Source: Winogradskya consettensis (GTDB lineage: Bacteria > Actinomycetota > Actinomycetes > Mycobacteriales > Micromonosporaceae). Taken from it: a DNA stretch of 64,000 bases. The stretch lies in NCBI RefSeq assembly GCF_018332715.1, contig NZ_BOQP01000011.1:1-64000 (forward strand), given 5' to 3'. A model generated the notes under the pieces. It worked only from the letters and a program-made list of their open reading frames with translations, ran no database searches and was not told the DNA's origin. Shown here in pieces: positions 36,465-44,751 of this stretch (positions are counted from its first letter, which is position 1; each line of letters opens with the position of its first letter). The position numbers were made by a program, and so were the translations under genes.

Positions 36465-38920
36465 GTCTCCGGATCGCGATCGAGGGGGGCGACGTGGCCT
36501 CGGTGGTCACAGCCGTCCGCAGCCTCGACGAGCCGGGTCGCCGCAAGGCCCGCACGGCACTCGCGGCGATGACACGCGACCGTGAGGTCTGGTGGGACGG
36601 CACCCGGGGCGCCGCACTGAGCGTCGCCGTCGTCGGATGCCAGCCCACCGCCGCGAAGGCCGCGCAGATCCTCGGCCGGCCATCGGTGGGCCTTGCGGAA
36701 GAGGCCGTCGCGCCGGTGCTCGAAGTGGCCCGTGCGCTCGGCGTTCCCTGGCTTGTTGAACTCGCCAACAGACTGGCCACCGTCCCCGAGCCGGACTGGC
36801 GGTTCGTCGCCGGGCTCATCCGCGCGGAAGGAGCCCCACCGCCCACGGGGGATCGCTTCGTCGAGGGCTGGGCGACCGACCTGGGGATGCGCGAGCTCGA
36901 CCGGCCTCTCGCCGAACGGTTACGGGACGACCCGTTCCTGCGGGTCCTGCTGCCGAGGCTCTTCGAGGTCGATGCCGTCGGTCTGCGACTGCACTTCCCC
37001 GACCTGTGTACCGGCCGGGAGAACGGGTTCGCCGATGCAGTCGCCCAGTTGAGCAGGGAAGGGGTGCTCGATCGTGCGTACCTGATCGGTGCGACGCTCG
37101 ACCGGCTGCTGCGGGGGGACCGGCCGAAGGCGCTGCGGGCGTTCATCGTGCTGCACGAGACGCTTGCGCCGACCGCCGCCGAAGTCGTCGCACGATCCGG
37201 GGACTATCTGCGGCTGCTGACCGACGGGCCGGTGAGCGTCGCGTCCATGGCTCAGCGGGTTCTGTGTACGGTCGACCTGCCTGATCGGGATGCCTTGCTG
37301 GACGCGTCGCGGGTGGTGCTCGCGCGCCCCGAGAAGGCGTTGGTGAAGGCGCAGGTCGCCTGGCTCGGCGTCGCGGGACCGGCTGCCCCGGTGGTGTTTT
37401 CGTCGCCTCGAGGTGATGATCTGCCTGCGCTTGCGTTGCCGCAACCCGCGCCTCCTCCCATAACCGACGTTGACACCCTGGTCGAGGAAGTCGCGCTCCT
37501 TCTGCGGCGCAGGATTCCCGACGGGCCGGTGGAGCGGGTGCTCGACGGCCTCGTCCGGCTCGCCGCGGTGGATGGCGGACGGCTGGCGGGCGCACTGCGA
37601 CCCCTCCTGCGGGATGCGCGCGGGTGGGTCTTCCGGAGACATCGCAACGAGCCGCACTGCCTCTGCGAATCGATGGGTGACCTGCTCCGGGCTGCGGCGG
37701 GTCTGGAACGCGAACGGGAGCCGGAGGACTGGTCCAGCGAGAACGAGCCGGATCCGGCACGGGCCGCACCCGCGGTCCTGGTGCGTCGTCGTCTCGAGGA
37801 AGCCGCCGCCCGGCTCGGCAGCACCCCGAGTCTGCTCTGCGCGCCGACCTCGATGACGGGTTCGCTGGACGGTTCGGTGTTGCTCGAACGCATCGCCGCG
37901 CTCGGGGACCGCGAACCGTGGCCCGTGGACCTGACGCAGGCGCTGCTCCGGCTGCCGCTGGCCCCTGACAGCGGGTTGGCAGCCCGGGCGGACGCACTGG
38001 GGAGCAGAGCTGGGAAGGCGCTTGCTGCGCGGCTCCGCTCTGGCGGGCTGCCGCAGCCGGGCCAGTACACGGTGTCGGTCGAGTTCAGCCGGAAGCTCGA
38101 CGACGCGGACGTTCGGGAGTCCTTCGGCCTGTGGCCCCGGCGTCTTCTGGTCGAGACGGCACCGCCCGCCGGCCTCGAATTCGAGCTGGTGGAGCTGCTC
38201 GACGTGACCGCCGGCGAGTACTACTCGACGCGTGCCGAGGAGGACTGGTCGCGGCACTGGGCGCTGGCCATGCCGCACCATCGGGGCGTTGTCGCCGCGG
38301 CGGCGCTGCCACTCCTGGCCGCGGCTGCGGATCGGGACATCGACGACGGCAGCACCGCCGTCCTGCCTCTGCTGGCCGACTGCGACGGGGACGGGGGAGT
38401 GGCGCTCGACCTGGGACTGGCATACGCGGTGAGCGCCCGGCGGCCTGCCGATCGGATCGCCGCGCTGGACGCCTTCCTGACGATGGCCGCCACCGGAACG
38501 CTCAACCCGGAGGGCGTCGGCGAGCTGATCGGCATCCTTTCGACGTCAGGGCCGCTCAAGCCGACCCGCATCGTCGAGGTCCTTCGCGATGCCGCGTCCG
38601 CCGGTGCACCGCTCTCGGTCTGGCGCCTGCTGGCGGCGGCGCTGCCCCACCTGCTGCGTGGCGCTCCGCCCGAGACACCACCGCCCGGAATTACCCTGCC
38701 CCGGTCGTTGGGAGTCGCGCCGAAGGTGCCGCGGGGCACGCCCGAGCTGCTTGCCCTCGCGATGGAGACGGTGGTGGCGACGGGGGTTCGGCTGCCGGTC
38801 CACGGTTTGGACGCGGTGGCTGCCCGGTCCGGGTCCAGCCGCGTCGTGGTGGAAGCGCGGCGGCTCGCCGAAGCGTTGTGTTCAGCGGGGGCCACGGGTG
38901 GAAGCGAGGCGGTTCGCTGA
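36461..38920 (+). CDS. Large alpha-helical repeat protein, paralog 2 (DUF6493-like)
   Basis: This 819-residue protein is colinear with the preceding gene product: WWDGTRGAALSVAVVGCQPT, FVAGLIRAEGAPPPTGDRFV, LPRLFEVDAVGLRLHF and a closing VVEARRLAEALC against VTEARRLAGANT. It lacks the two low-complexity insertions of paralog 1. The ATG overlaps the upstream stop by 4 bases. The extreme 3' end is a tandem duplication (38849-38945), so the last ten residues are not conserved. It has no enzyme motif and no signal peptide, so it is cytoplasmic. The function is unknown; the SWIM partner suggests a complex. Confidence 0.75.
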   Translation: MSLRIAIEGGDVASVVTAVRSLDEPGRRKARTALAAMTRDREVWWDGTRGAALSVAVVGCQPTAAKAAQILGRPSVGLAEEAVAPVLEVARALGVPWLVELANRLATVPEPDWRFVAGLIRAEGAPPPTGDRFVEGWATDLGMRELDRPLAERLRDDPFLRVLLPRLFEVDAVGLRLHFPDLCTGRENGFADAVAQLSREGVLDRAYLIGATLDRLLRGDRPKALRAFIVLHETLAPTAAEVVARSGDYLRLLTDGPVSVASMAQRVLCTVDLPDRDALLDASRVVLARPEKALVKAQVAWLGVAGPAAPVVFSSPRGDDLPALALPQPAPPPITDVDTLVEEVALLLRRRIPDGPVERVLDGLVRLAAVDGGRLAGALRPLLRDARGWVFRRHRNEPHCLCESMGDLLRAAAGLEREREPEDWSSENEPDPARAAPAVLVRRRLEEAAARLGSTPSLLCAPTSMTGSLDGSVLLERIAALGDREPWPVDLTQALLRLPLAPDSGLAARADALGSRAGKALAARLRSGGLPQPGQYTVSVEFSRKLDDADVRESFGLWPRRLLVETAPPAGLEFELVELLDVTAGEYYSTRAEEDWSRHWALAMPHHRGVVAAAALPLLAAAADRDIDDGSTAVLPLLADCDGDGGVALDLGLAYAVSARRPADRIAALDAFLTMAATGTLNPEGVGELIGILSTSGPLKPTRIVEVLRDAASAGAPLSVWRLLAAALPHLLRGAPPETPPPGITLPRSLGVAPKVPRGTPELLALAMETVVATGVRLPVHGLDAVAARSGSSRVVVEARRLAEALCSAGATGGSEAVR

Positions 38921-38945
38921 GGCGTTGTGTTCAGTGAGGCCACGG
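38849..38945. repeat. Imperfect 49-bp duplication across the 3' end of paralog 2
   Basis: Copies at 38849-38897 and 38898-38945 both begin GTGGAAGCG and contain GCGTTGTGTTCAG. Because 49 is not a multiple of 3, the second copy is read in another frame and supplies a new stop (38918-38920). Confidence 0.75.
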
Positions 38946-39061
38946 GGGATGGCCGGCATTGATCCCGCCTATGGAGGCGGCCGACAGCCGGTGGGATAAC
39001 CGAAATTCGGGGCCGACCTCATCACGTTGACGGGTGGCGGGGAGGTGCGGAGGCTGGGCGG

Positions 39062-40168
39062 GTGGGAACCCATCGTCGCTCGTCTGCGGGGCTTGTCTGG
39101 ACCGCAGGCGGGGCTGCTGTCGCTGTTGCTGCTGTGATCGGTTTTGTCGTGCTGCGGGGTGGCGGTGACGGGGTGGCCGACCCGGTGGCCGTGGCGGGGA
39201 GTCCCACGGGGTCGGTGGCGGCCGGTGCGGCTCCGTCAGCGGGCGCGGCGCCCGGCGGCGCGCAGCCGTCAGGAGGCGCGGCATCCAGCAGCGCATGGCC
39301 GTCAGCGGGCGCGGCATCGGGGAGCGCGCAGCCATCGGCGAGCGTAGCGGGATCCGGCAGCGCACGGCCCACGGTGAGCAAAAAGGCGGCCGGCAGCGGG
39401 GCCTTCTGGGATGCGAGCGGGATTCCGAAGGCCAGGAATGTGCTCACCGTGAAGGTGCTGAACCGGACCAACGGGAAGTTCCCCGACAGCAAGGTCTACT
39501 GGAGTTTCAACGGGCAGACCCATTCGATCGCGGAGCAGCCGTTCCTGGACATGCCCGCGAATTCGGCCGGGCGGATGTATTTCCACCTGGGCTCGCCGGA
39601 TGCCGCGCTGAACGACTTCGTGGAGTTCACGGTGGGGGCCGATCAGTTCAACGGGAACACCACGCGGGTTGATGCGTTTGTGCTCAAGCTGGCGATGCGG
39701 TTGCACTCCAGCAGTGGTGCGGACCTCACAGTCGGGGAGGACCAGGCGACGTTCGCGGAGTCGCGGGCGGCTACGTTCCGGCGCTTCAGGGACGCTGTGC
39801 CCGCGGAGTTCGATCACCTGGCTGAGGGGACCACGCGGATTCTTTCGCCCGGTGGCGATCCGCAATTCCGGGCCGGGGGCAAATACGCCGGCTATTTTCC
39901 GGGTGACATTGCGACCTCGGACATTTTCGGCTGCGCCGGGTCGCTCTCCGGCAAGCCCGATAAGTGTGCGCAGCTCAACCGGAACTCTACGAGCACGAGC
40001 CCGAGCGCGTTCTACCAGAAATCACCGGCCAACTACTACGCCAAGTTCTGGCATGACAACGCTATCGGACACAAGGCTTACGGCTTCGCGTACGACGACG
40101 TAGCGGCCCAATCGACCTACATCTCGCACACCGACCCGGAGTACCTGCTGGTCGCCGTCGGCTATTGA
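39062..40168 (+). CDS. Membrane-anchored or secreted GH64-like (beta-1,3-glucanase family) protein
   Basis: This 368-residue protein has an N-terminal signal/anchor helix (AVAVAAVIGFVVLRGGG) and a Gly/Ala/Ser/Pro-rich linker (about residues 40-110). A thaumatin-like/GH64 domain of about 250 residues follows, with VKVLNRTNGKFPDSKVYWSF and the closing HKAYGFAYDDVAAQSTYISH...DPEYLLVAVGY. GH64 enzymes cut beta-1,3-glucan, such as fungal cell wall, to pentasaccharides; I did not verify the catalytic acids, so it could be a binding-only relative. GTG at 39062 has GGAGG 8 bases upstream. The stop overlaps the convergent TIGR03089 gene by 7 bases. Confidence 0.82.
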   Translation: MGTHRRSSAGLVWTAGGAAVAVAAVIGFVVLRGGGDGVADPVAVAGSPTGSVAAGAAPSAGAAPGGAQPSGGAASSSAWPSAGAASGSAQPSASVAGSGSARPTVSKKAAGSGAFWDASGIPKARNVLTVKVLNRTNGKFPDSKVYWSFNGQTHSIAEQPFLDMPANSAGRMYFHLGSPDAALNDFVEFTVGADQFNGNTTRVDAFVLKLAMRLHSSSGADLTVGEDQATFAESRAATFRRFRDAVPAEFDHLAEGTTRILSPGGDPQFRAGGKYAGYFPGDIATSDIFGCAGSLSGKPDKCAQLNRNSTSTSPSAFYQKSPANYYAKFWHDNAIGHKAYGFAYDDVAAQSTYISHTDPEYLLVAVGY

Positions 40169-40881
40169 AGAATCAGCGTGACGTTCTCGGAGGCTGCGCG
40201 CTTGTCCACGACAGCCGGGTCGAGGTTGGCGCAGAGGACGATGCTGGCGCCGGCGAAGAGCGGGGCGAGGAGCCAGTCGAGTGGGTCAGGGTGGGCCGTG
40301 GCGTCGATCAGGACCCGGGCGCCGGGCGTGATGGCGAGGGACGACGCGCGCGCTGATGCCGTACCTGAGAGGGAAGCGTGGGTGATGTCGCCCAGAGCCT
40401 GGTCCGACGGGGTTACCGGCTGGGAGGCGACGAAGCGGTCGCCGAAGCCTCGTACCTCGATCGTGTAGTCCACGTAGCCGTCAGGGAGCGGGCGCAGCGG
40501 CATCGCGAGCGGCAGGAGGCCCGTCGCGTAGCGGTCGCCGGCCGACCAGGCGGCGGCTGAGGCCAGCTCGGCGGGGCTGGTGAAGAGCACGTCCGCCGGG
40601 CCGGGTTGGGCGGTCGGGGCGGCGGTGAGGCCCGCTGACCAGGCGCCCAGCAGGATCGCGGCGGTCTGCCAGTGCGGGGGCAGGAGCACGGCCGCCGTGT
40701 CGCCCTGGCCCAGGCCGGCGCCGTCGGCGAGGAGGTTGGCCGTCTTGGAGACCCAGTTGTCCATGGTTGCGCCGGACAGTTCCGTGCGGTCGCCGGAGGC
40801 GTCGTCGTACCAGGTCAGCAGGGGGACCGTCGGGTCGCGGCGGACTGCTTGCGCGAATGCGGCGGGGATGGTCTCGTTCAT
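40162..40881 (-). CDS. TIGR03089 family protein
   Basis: This 239-residue protein matches the actinobacterial TIGR03089 family: MNETIPAAFAQAVRRDPTVP, LLTWYDDASGDRTELSGATM, and VLLPPHWQTAAILLGAWSAG. It looks like the N-terminal part of an AMP-dependent ligase without the C-terminal adenylating motifs, so it is probably not an active ligase. ATG at 40881 is chosen because conserved sequence starts there; the upstream 53 residues of the frame are not conserved. It is divergent from the glycosyltransferase gene. Confidence 0.82.
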   Translation of the reverse strand: MNETIPAAFAQAVRRDPTVPLLTWYDDASGDRTELSGATMDNWVSKTANLLADGAGLGQGDTAAVLLPPHWQTAAILLGAWSAGLTAAPTAQPGPADVLFTSPAELASAAAWSAGDRYATGLLPLAMPLRPLPDGYVDYTIEVRGFGDRFVASQPVTPSDQALGDITHASLSGTASARASSLAITPGARVLIDATAHPDPLDWLLAPLFAGASIVLCANLDPAVVDKRAASENVTLILQ

Positions 40882-41040
40882 CACGAAAGACGATAGTCGC
40901 ATCACGGAGAGTGCATGTGGGCGGCGCGCACCGGAAGTACACGTAACGGCAAGATGACGTGGGGCGTCGCAGTTCACACGGGATGCATCGAGCGGCGTAC
41001 CCTTGGCCGTGGTCTGGCCCACAGCTTTGAGGAGTTGCAA

Positions 41041-42186
41041 GTGACCGCCGGTCGTCCGCCCCGAGTCCTCGTCGACGCCACTAGCGTCCCCGCCGACCGA
41101 GGCGGTGTCGGCAGATACGTCGACGGGCTGCTCGGCGCGCTGGGAAGCATCGATCCCGACCGCCTGGACCTCGCCGTGGTGGCGCAGCGTTCAGATGCGG
41201 AGCGTTACTCCCGGATGCTCACCAACGCCGAGGTCATCGCCGGCCCGTCCGCGGTGGCCCATCGTCCCGCCCGGCTCGCCTGGGAGCAGACCGGTCTGCC
41301 GCTGCTCGCCCAGCAGGTCGGCGCCAAGGTGCTGCATTCGCCGTTCTACACGTGCCCGTTGCGCGCGGGTTGCCCGGTCACGGTCACCGTGCACGACGCG
41401 ACCTTCTTCACCGAGCCGGAGCATTACGACAACACCAAGCGCACGTTCTTCCGCAGCGCCATCAAGACCTCGCTGCGCCGGGCCGCCCGCGTCATCGTGC
41501 CGAGCAAGGCCACCCGCGACGAGCTGATCAGGCTCCTCGACGCCGACCCGACGCGCATCGACGTGGCCTACCACGGGGTCGACCAGACGGCGTTCCACGC
41601 GCCCAGCGACGAGGAGAAGGCGCGGGTCCGGGCCCGGCTCGGCCTGGGTTCCTCGGGCTACGTCGCGTTCCTCGGCGCCAAGGAGCCCCGCAAGAACGTG
41701 CCCAACCTGATCCGGGGCTGGGCCCGCGCGGTCGCCGACTGGCCGCACCCGCCCGCACTGGTCGTCGCCGGTGGCCAGGGCCACGACGACGAGATCGACC
41801 GTGCGGTGGCCGAGGTCCCGTCGCACCTGCGGCTGCTGCGTCCCGGCTATCTTCGGTACGCCGACCTGCCCGGTTTCCTCGGCGGCGCCCTCGTGGCCTG
41901 CTACCCGTCCTTCGGTGAGGGTTTCGGGCTCCCGATCCTGGAGGCGATGGCCTGCGCCACGCCGGTCCTCACCACCCCGCGCCTGTCACTTCCCGAGGTC
42001 GGCGGGGACGCCGTCGCCTACACCACGGAAGACCCGGACCGGATCGCCGAGGACCTCGCCGACCTCCTGCACGACGAGCCCCGGCGGCTCACTCTGGCCA
42101 AGGCAGGCTTCGATCGGGCCAAGGAGTTCACGTGGGCGACAAGCGCGGAGGTTCATGTAACGACATGGAACCGCGTGGCGTCGTAA
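41041..42186 (+). CDS. Glycosyltransferase family 4
   Basis: This 381-residue GT-B glycosyltransferase has an N-terminal acceptor domain (LVDATSVPADRGGVGRYVDG) and a C-terminal nucleotide-sugar domain with FLGAKEPRKNVPNLI and the family signature PSFGEGFGLPILEAMACATP. A mannosyl- or rhamnosyl-transfer role to a wall or extracellular glycan is likely from its place next to manC, but the sugar is not proven. GTG at 41041 is chosen because GAGGAG lies 6 bases upstream. The gene ends 22 bases before the manC start, so transcription may continue into it. Confidence 0.88.
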   Translation: MTAGRPPRVLVDATSVPADRGGVGRYVDGLLGALGSIDPDRLDLAVVAQRSDAERYSRMLTNAEVIAGPSAVAHRPARLAWEQTGLPLLAQQVGAKVLHSPFYTCPLRAGCPVTVTVHDATFFTEPEHYDNTKRTFFRSAIKTSLRRAARVIVPSKATRDELIRLLDADPTRIDVAYHGVDQTAFHAPSDEEKARVRARLGLGSSGYVAFLGAKEPRKNVPNLIRGWARAVADWPHPPALVVAGGQGHDDEIDRAVAEVPSHLRLLRPGYLRYADLPGFLGGALVACYPSFGEGFGLPILEAMACATPVLTTPRLSLPEVGGDAVAYTTEDPDRIAEDLADLLHDEPRRLTLAKAGFDRAKEFTWATSAEVHVTTWNRVAS

Positions 42187-42194
42187 TTATTCGC

Positions 42195-42200
42195 TACACT
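42195..42200 (+). promoter_or_regulatory. -10 element suggesting a leaderless manC transcript
   Basis: TACACT lies 8 bases before the manC ATG and no Shine-Dalgarno sequence is present. A -10 at this distance places the transcription start at or next to the start codon, a common arrangement in actinobacteria. Confidence 0.4.
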
Positions 42201-42208
42201 CCGTGCGC

Positions 42209-43324
42209 ATGAGTGACAACCAGGGTGGGCTCTACGCCGTCATCCCAGCAGGTGGCAGTGGCACTCGTCTATGGCCCTTGTCCAGGGCGGGTCACCCGAA
42301 GTTCCTGCACCCCTTGACCGGAACGGACGCGTCGCTGCTGCAGGCGACCGTCGATCGGCTGCTGCCCATGACAGAAACCGACCATATTTTCGTCGTGACA
42401 GGCGTGGCGCACGCCGCCGCCGTGGCACGCCAGCTCACTGCCGTGCCGGAAGAGAACATCCTCGTCGAGCCCTCGCCGCGCGACTCCTGCGCGGCGATCG
42501 CCCTCGCCGCGGCGGTCATCGCCCGGCGCGAGCCCGAGGCGATCATGGGTGCGTTCGCCGCCGACCACCTCATCGCCAACGGCGAGCACTTCATCGACGT
42601 CATCAGGCAGGCGATGAACGGCGCCGAGCAGGGTCTGCTGATGACCCTCGGTATCACGCCGACACGCCCCGAGACCGGCTACGGCTACGTCCAGTGCGGC
42701 AACCCGGTCGGCGACGGCCCGGTGCTCGCGGTGGAGGAGTTCAAGGAGAAACCCTCCTACGAAGTCGCCGAGAGCTACGTCAAGTCCGGCAACTACCTGT
42801 GGAACGCCGGCATGTTCGTGTGGCGGGTGGACGTCTTCCTCAACGAACTCGCTCGCCAGCAACCCCAGCTGCACGCCGGCATCGCCCGGATCGCGCAGGC
42901 CTGGGATTCCCCGACCCGCGAGGACGTCCTCGGCGAGGTCTGGCCCACGCTGCCCCGCATCTCGGTCGACTACGCCGTCATGGAAGGCGCAGCCGCCGTC
43001 GGCAGGGTCGGCACGGTGCCCGGCGACTTCGGCTGGAACGACGTCGGCGACTTCCACACCCTCGGCGAGGTCCTCGCCGCCGACCAGTCCGGCAACGTCG
43101 TCGTCGGCCAGGACCCCTCAGCCGGCGTCGGCGTCATGCTGCGAGAGTCGGAAAACCTCGTCGTCGTCCCGACCTCGGGCCGCCTCGTCGCCGCACTCGG
43201 CGTCCGCGACCTCATCATCGTCGACACCCCCGACGCCGTGCTGGTCTGCCCGCGAGACCGCGCCCAGGAGGTCAAATCCATCGTGGACGAGCTCAAGGAA
43301 ACCGGCCGCCTCAGCTACATCTAG
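42209..43324 (+). CDS. manC: Mannose-1-phosphate guanylyltransferase
   Basis: This 371-residue nucleotidyltransferase has the signature VIPAGGSGTRLWPLSRAGHP (about residues 12-31), then FAADHLI, GYGYVQCG, VEEFKEKP and WNAGMFVWR. It makes GDP-mannose from mannose-1-phosphate and GTP for glycan and polyprenyl-phosphate-mannose synthesis. The C-terminal isomerase domain of bifunctional enzymes is absent. Together with the phosphomannomutase at 61119 it supplies activated mannose, probably to the adjacent glycosyltransferase. ATG at 42209 is preferred over GTG at 42203. A strong terminator follows. Confidence 0.92.
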   Translation: MSDNQGGLYAVIPAGGSGTRLWPLSRAGHPKFLHPLTGTDASLLQATVDRLLPMTETDHIFVVTGVAHAAAVARQLTAVPEENILVEPSPRDSCAAIALAAAVIARREPEAIMGAFAADHLIANGEHFIDVIRQAMNGAEQGLLMTLGITPTRPETGYGYVQCGNPVGDGPVLAVEEFKEKPSYEVAESYVKSGNYLWNAGMFVWRVDVFLNELARQQPQLHAGIARIAQAWDSPTREDVLGEVWPTLPRISVDYAVMEGAAAVGRVGTVPGDFGWNDVGDFHTLGEVLAADQSGNVVVGQDPSAGVGVMLRESENLVVVPTSGRLVAALGVRDLIIVDTPDAVLVCPRDRAQEVKSIVDELKETGRLSYI

Positions 43325-43356
43325 GCCGGCCCGGCATCAAACGGTGCAAACTACAC

Positions 43357-43391
43357 CCAGCCCCCGGCTTTGGCCGGGGGCTGGTGTTTGT
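43357..43391 (+). terminator. Rho-independent terminator after manC
   Basis: A perfect 12-base stem (43357-43368 with 43373-43384, core CCCCCGGC/GCCGGGGG) with loop TTTG is followed by TGTTTGTC. It sits 33 bases after the manC stop. Confidence 0.8.
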
Positions 43392-43502
43392 CCCGGCCCC
43401 CGCCGGATGCCGGAAGGCCCAGCGATCCGACCAGCACCCGGGCCGGGGGTCCCACGGTTCGGTCGGCGTCCGGGCCGGATCAGTTGTTCGGAAGGGGCAG
43501 CC

Positions 43503-44174
43503 GTGACGGGATTCGACACAGCAGCGGAGTTGAGGGCGTGGCTCGGTGACGCGGCGGGAGCGTGGGAATTTCTGCGTCGGTTCGCACGAGCCTGGGAGCT
43601 GGGGGAAAGTGGCAACCCGGCTCGGTTTGCGGCTCGACTCGATGGGGCGCTGCCGGTGGCGTTGCGGGAGGCGTATGCGGTCGGCGGCGTCCTGGACCCC
43701 GGAGCGCTGGAGTTGCAGGACAACGTCCTGGTCTTCCACTACGCCGACCCGATGATCACAGAGACGATGTGGGGTATCCCGCTCGATGTCGCCGGTCGGC
43801 CGGACCCGCCAGTGGTGATCAACACGGGTGATGGCAACTGGCAGCCGTACCTTGAGCAGGTGTCGCTGGCCTGTGTCGATCTGGCCCTGACCGCGGTGAT
43901 TCAGGACCACGACGAACGGTTGTGCAACGCGTGTGAACTGCCGGCGGCAATGGTCGGACCAGCCATGGCCGCTTTCGATCGCGTGCCGCTGCCGGACCTG
44001 CCCATGTGGATCGACGTTGAAGAGTCGCCGGTGCGCTGGTGGTCGGGGCCGGGACAGTTGCTTCGCACCAACGGCGACGGCGACGGCGGCGTGTGGCTGT
44101 GGGTCAGCGCCCAGACCCAAGACGATCTGAACGCGGTGTACGCCGCCGTCCCCTACGCGGAATGGAATACCTGA
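43503..44174 (+). CDS. Unknown protein, possibly SMI1/KNR4 (SUKH)-like
   Basis: This 223-residue soluble protein has elements reminiscent of SUKH-type domains (ALPVALREAYAVGGVLDPGA, NVLVFHYADPMITETMWGIP, VVINTGDGNWQPYLEQVSLA). SUKH proteins often act as immunity proteins against secreted toxins, but no toxin gene is adjacent and the match is by pattern only. It contains a CNAC motif (about residue 143). GTG at 43503 is chosen because GAAGGGG lies 6-7 bases upstream. It lies between the manC terminator and the convergent NUDIX gene, so it is monocistronic. Confidence 0.65.
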   Translation: MTGFDTAAELRAWLGDAAGAWEFLRRFARAWELGESGNPARFAARLDGALPVALREAYAVGGVLDPGALELQDNVLVFHYADPMITETMWGIPLDVAGRPDPPVVINTGDGNWQPYLEQVSLACVDLALTAVIQDHDERLCNACELPAAMVGPAMAAFDRVPLPDLPMWIDVEESPVRWWSGPGQLLRTNGDGDGGVWLWVSAQTQDDLNAVYAAVPYAEWNT

Positions 44175-44193
44175 CCTTGGCGAGCGCAGCCGC

Positions 44194-44751
44194 TCAGCGG
44201 TCCATGCGGGCGAAAGCGGGTGCCAGTTGCTGGACCACGCCGTTGGCCAGGGGTGACGGGAGGGCGTCGGCGGGGAACCAGGCCAGATCGGCTGACTCGT
44301 CGCTGATCTGCTCGATGGCGCCGGCTGGGCAGATTGCCAGGTAGCGGACGTCGTAGTGCCAGGATTCGGCGGCCGGTTGGCCGTCGGCGGGGGCGCAGCG
44401 GACGGCGTGGATGTCGATGTCGATCGGGGTGGGGTCGAGGCGCAGGGTGGTGATGCCGGATTCTTCGGTGGCCTCGCGCAGGGCGGCTGCGGCGAGCGTC
44501 TCGTCGGTGGGTTCGCAGTGGCCTCCGAGCTGCATCCACAGGCCAAGGCGACCGTGGAGGCAGAGCAGGACGCGGCTGTTCTCGTCGACGATCAGGGTGC
44601 TGGCCGTGACATGGCCCGGGCGGTGGGCGCGGGTTGTCGTGGCCGGCCCTGCGGTCAGGAGCTCCAGCGTGCGCTTGCGGCCCAGCTCCGCGGCGTCGGA
44701 GGTGGCGTTCCAGCCGTTGAGGGTGCTGACGGCGTCGTCGTAGAGGGTCAC
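44194..44751 (-). CDS. NUDIX hydrolase at the end of the F420 operon
   Basis: This 185-residue protein has the Nudix box within GGHCEPTDETLAAAALREAT-EESG (pattern E-x7-R-E-x2-E-E). It hydrolyses a nucleoside diphosphate linked to another group; the substrate is unknown. GTG at 44751 overlaps the cofE stop by 4 bases (GTGA), so it is coupled to the F420 genes. A housecleaning role for by-products of F420 synthesis or for GDP/GTP compounds is possible and would fit the coupling. Confidence 0.88.
   Translation of the reverse strand: MTLYDDAVSTLNGWNATSDAAELGRKRTLELLTAGPATTTRAHRPGHVTASTLIVDENSRVLLCLHGRLGLWMQLGGHCEPTDETLAAAALREATEESGITTLRLDPTPIDIDIHAVRCAPADGQPAAESWHYDVRYLAICPAGAIEQISDESADLAWFPADALPSPLANGVVQQLAPAFARMDR

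Noticed and set aside
43503..44174. Polymorphic-toxin immunity locus
   Set aside because: The protein has faint SUKH-like patterns but there is no toxin, secretion tag or repeated immunity gene nearby, so the role is left open.
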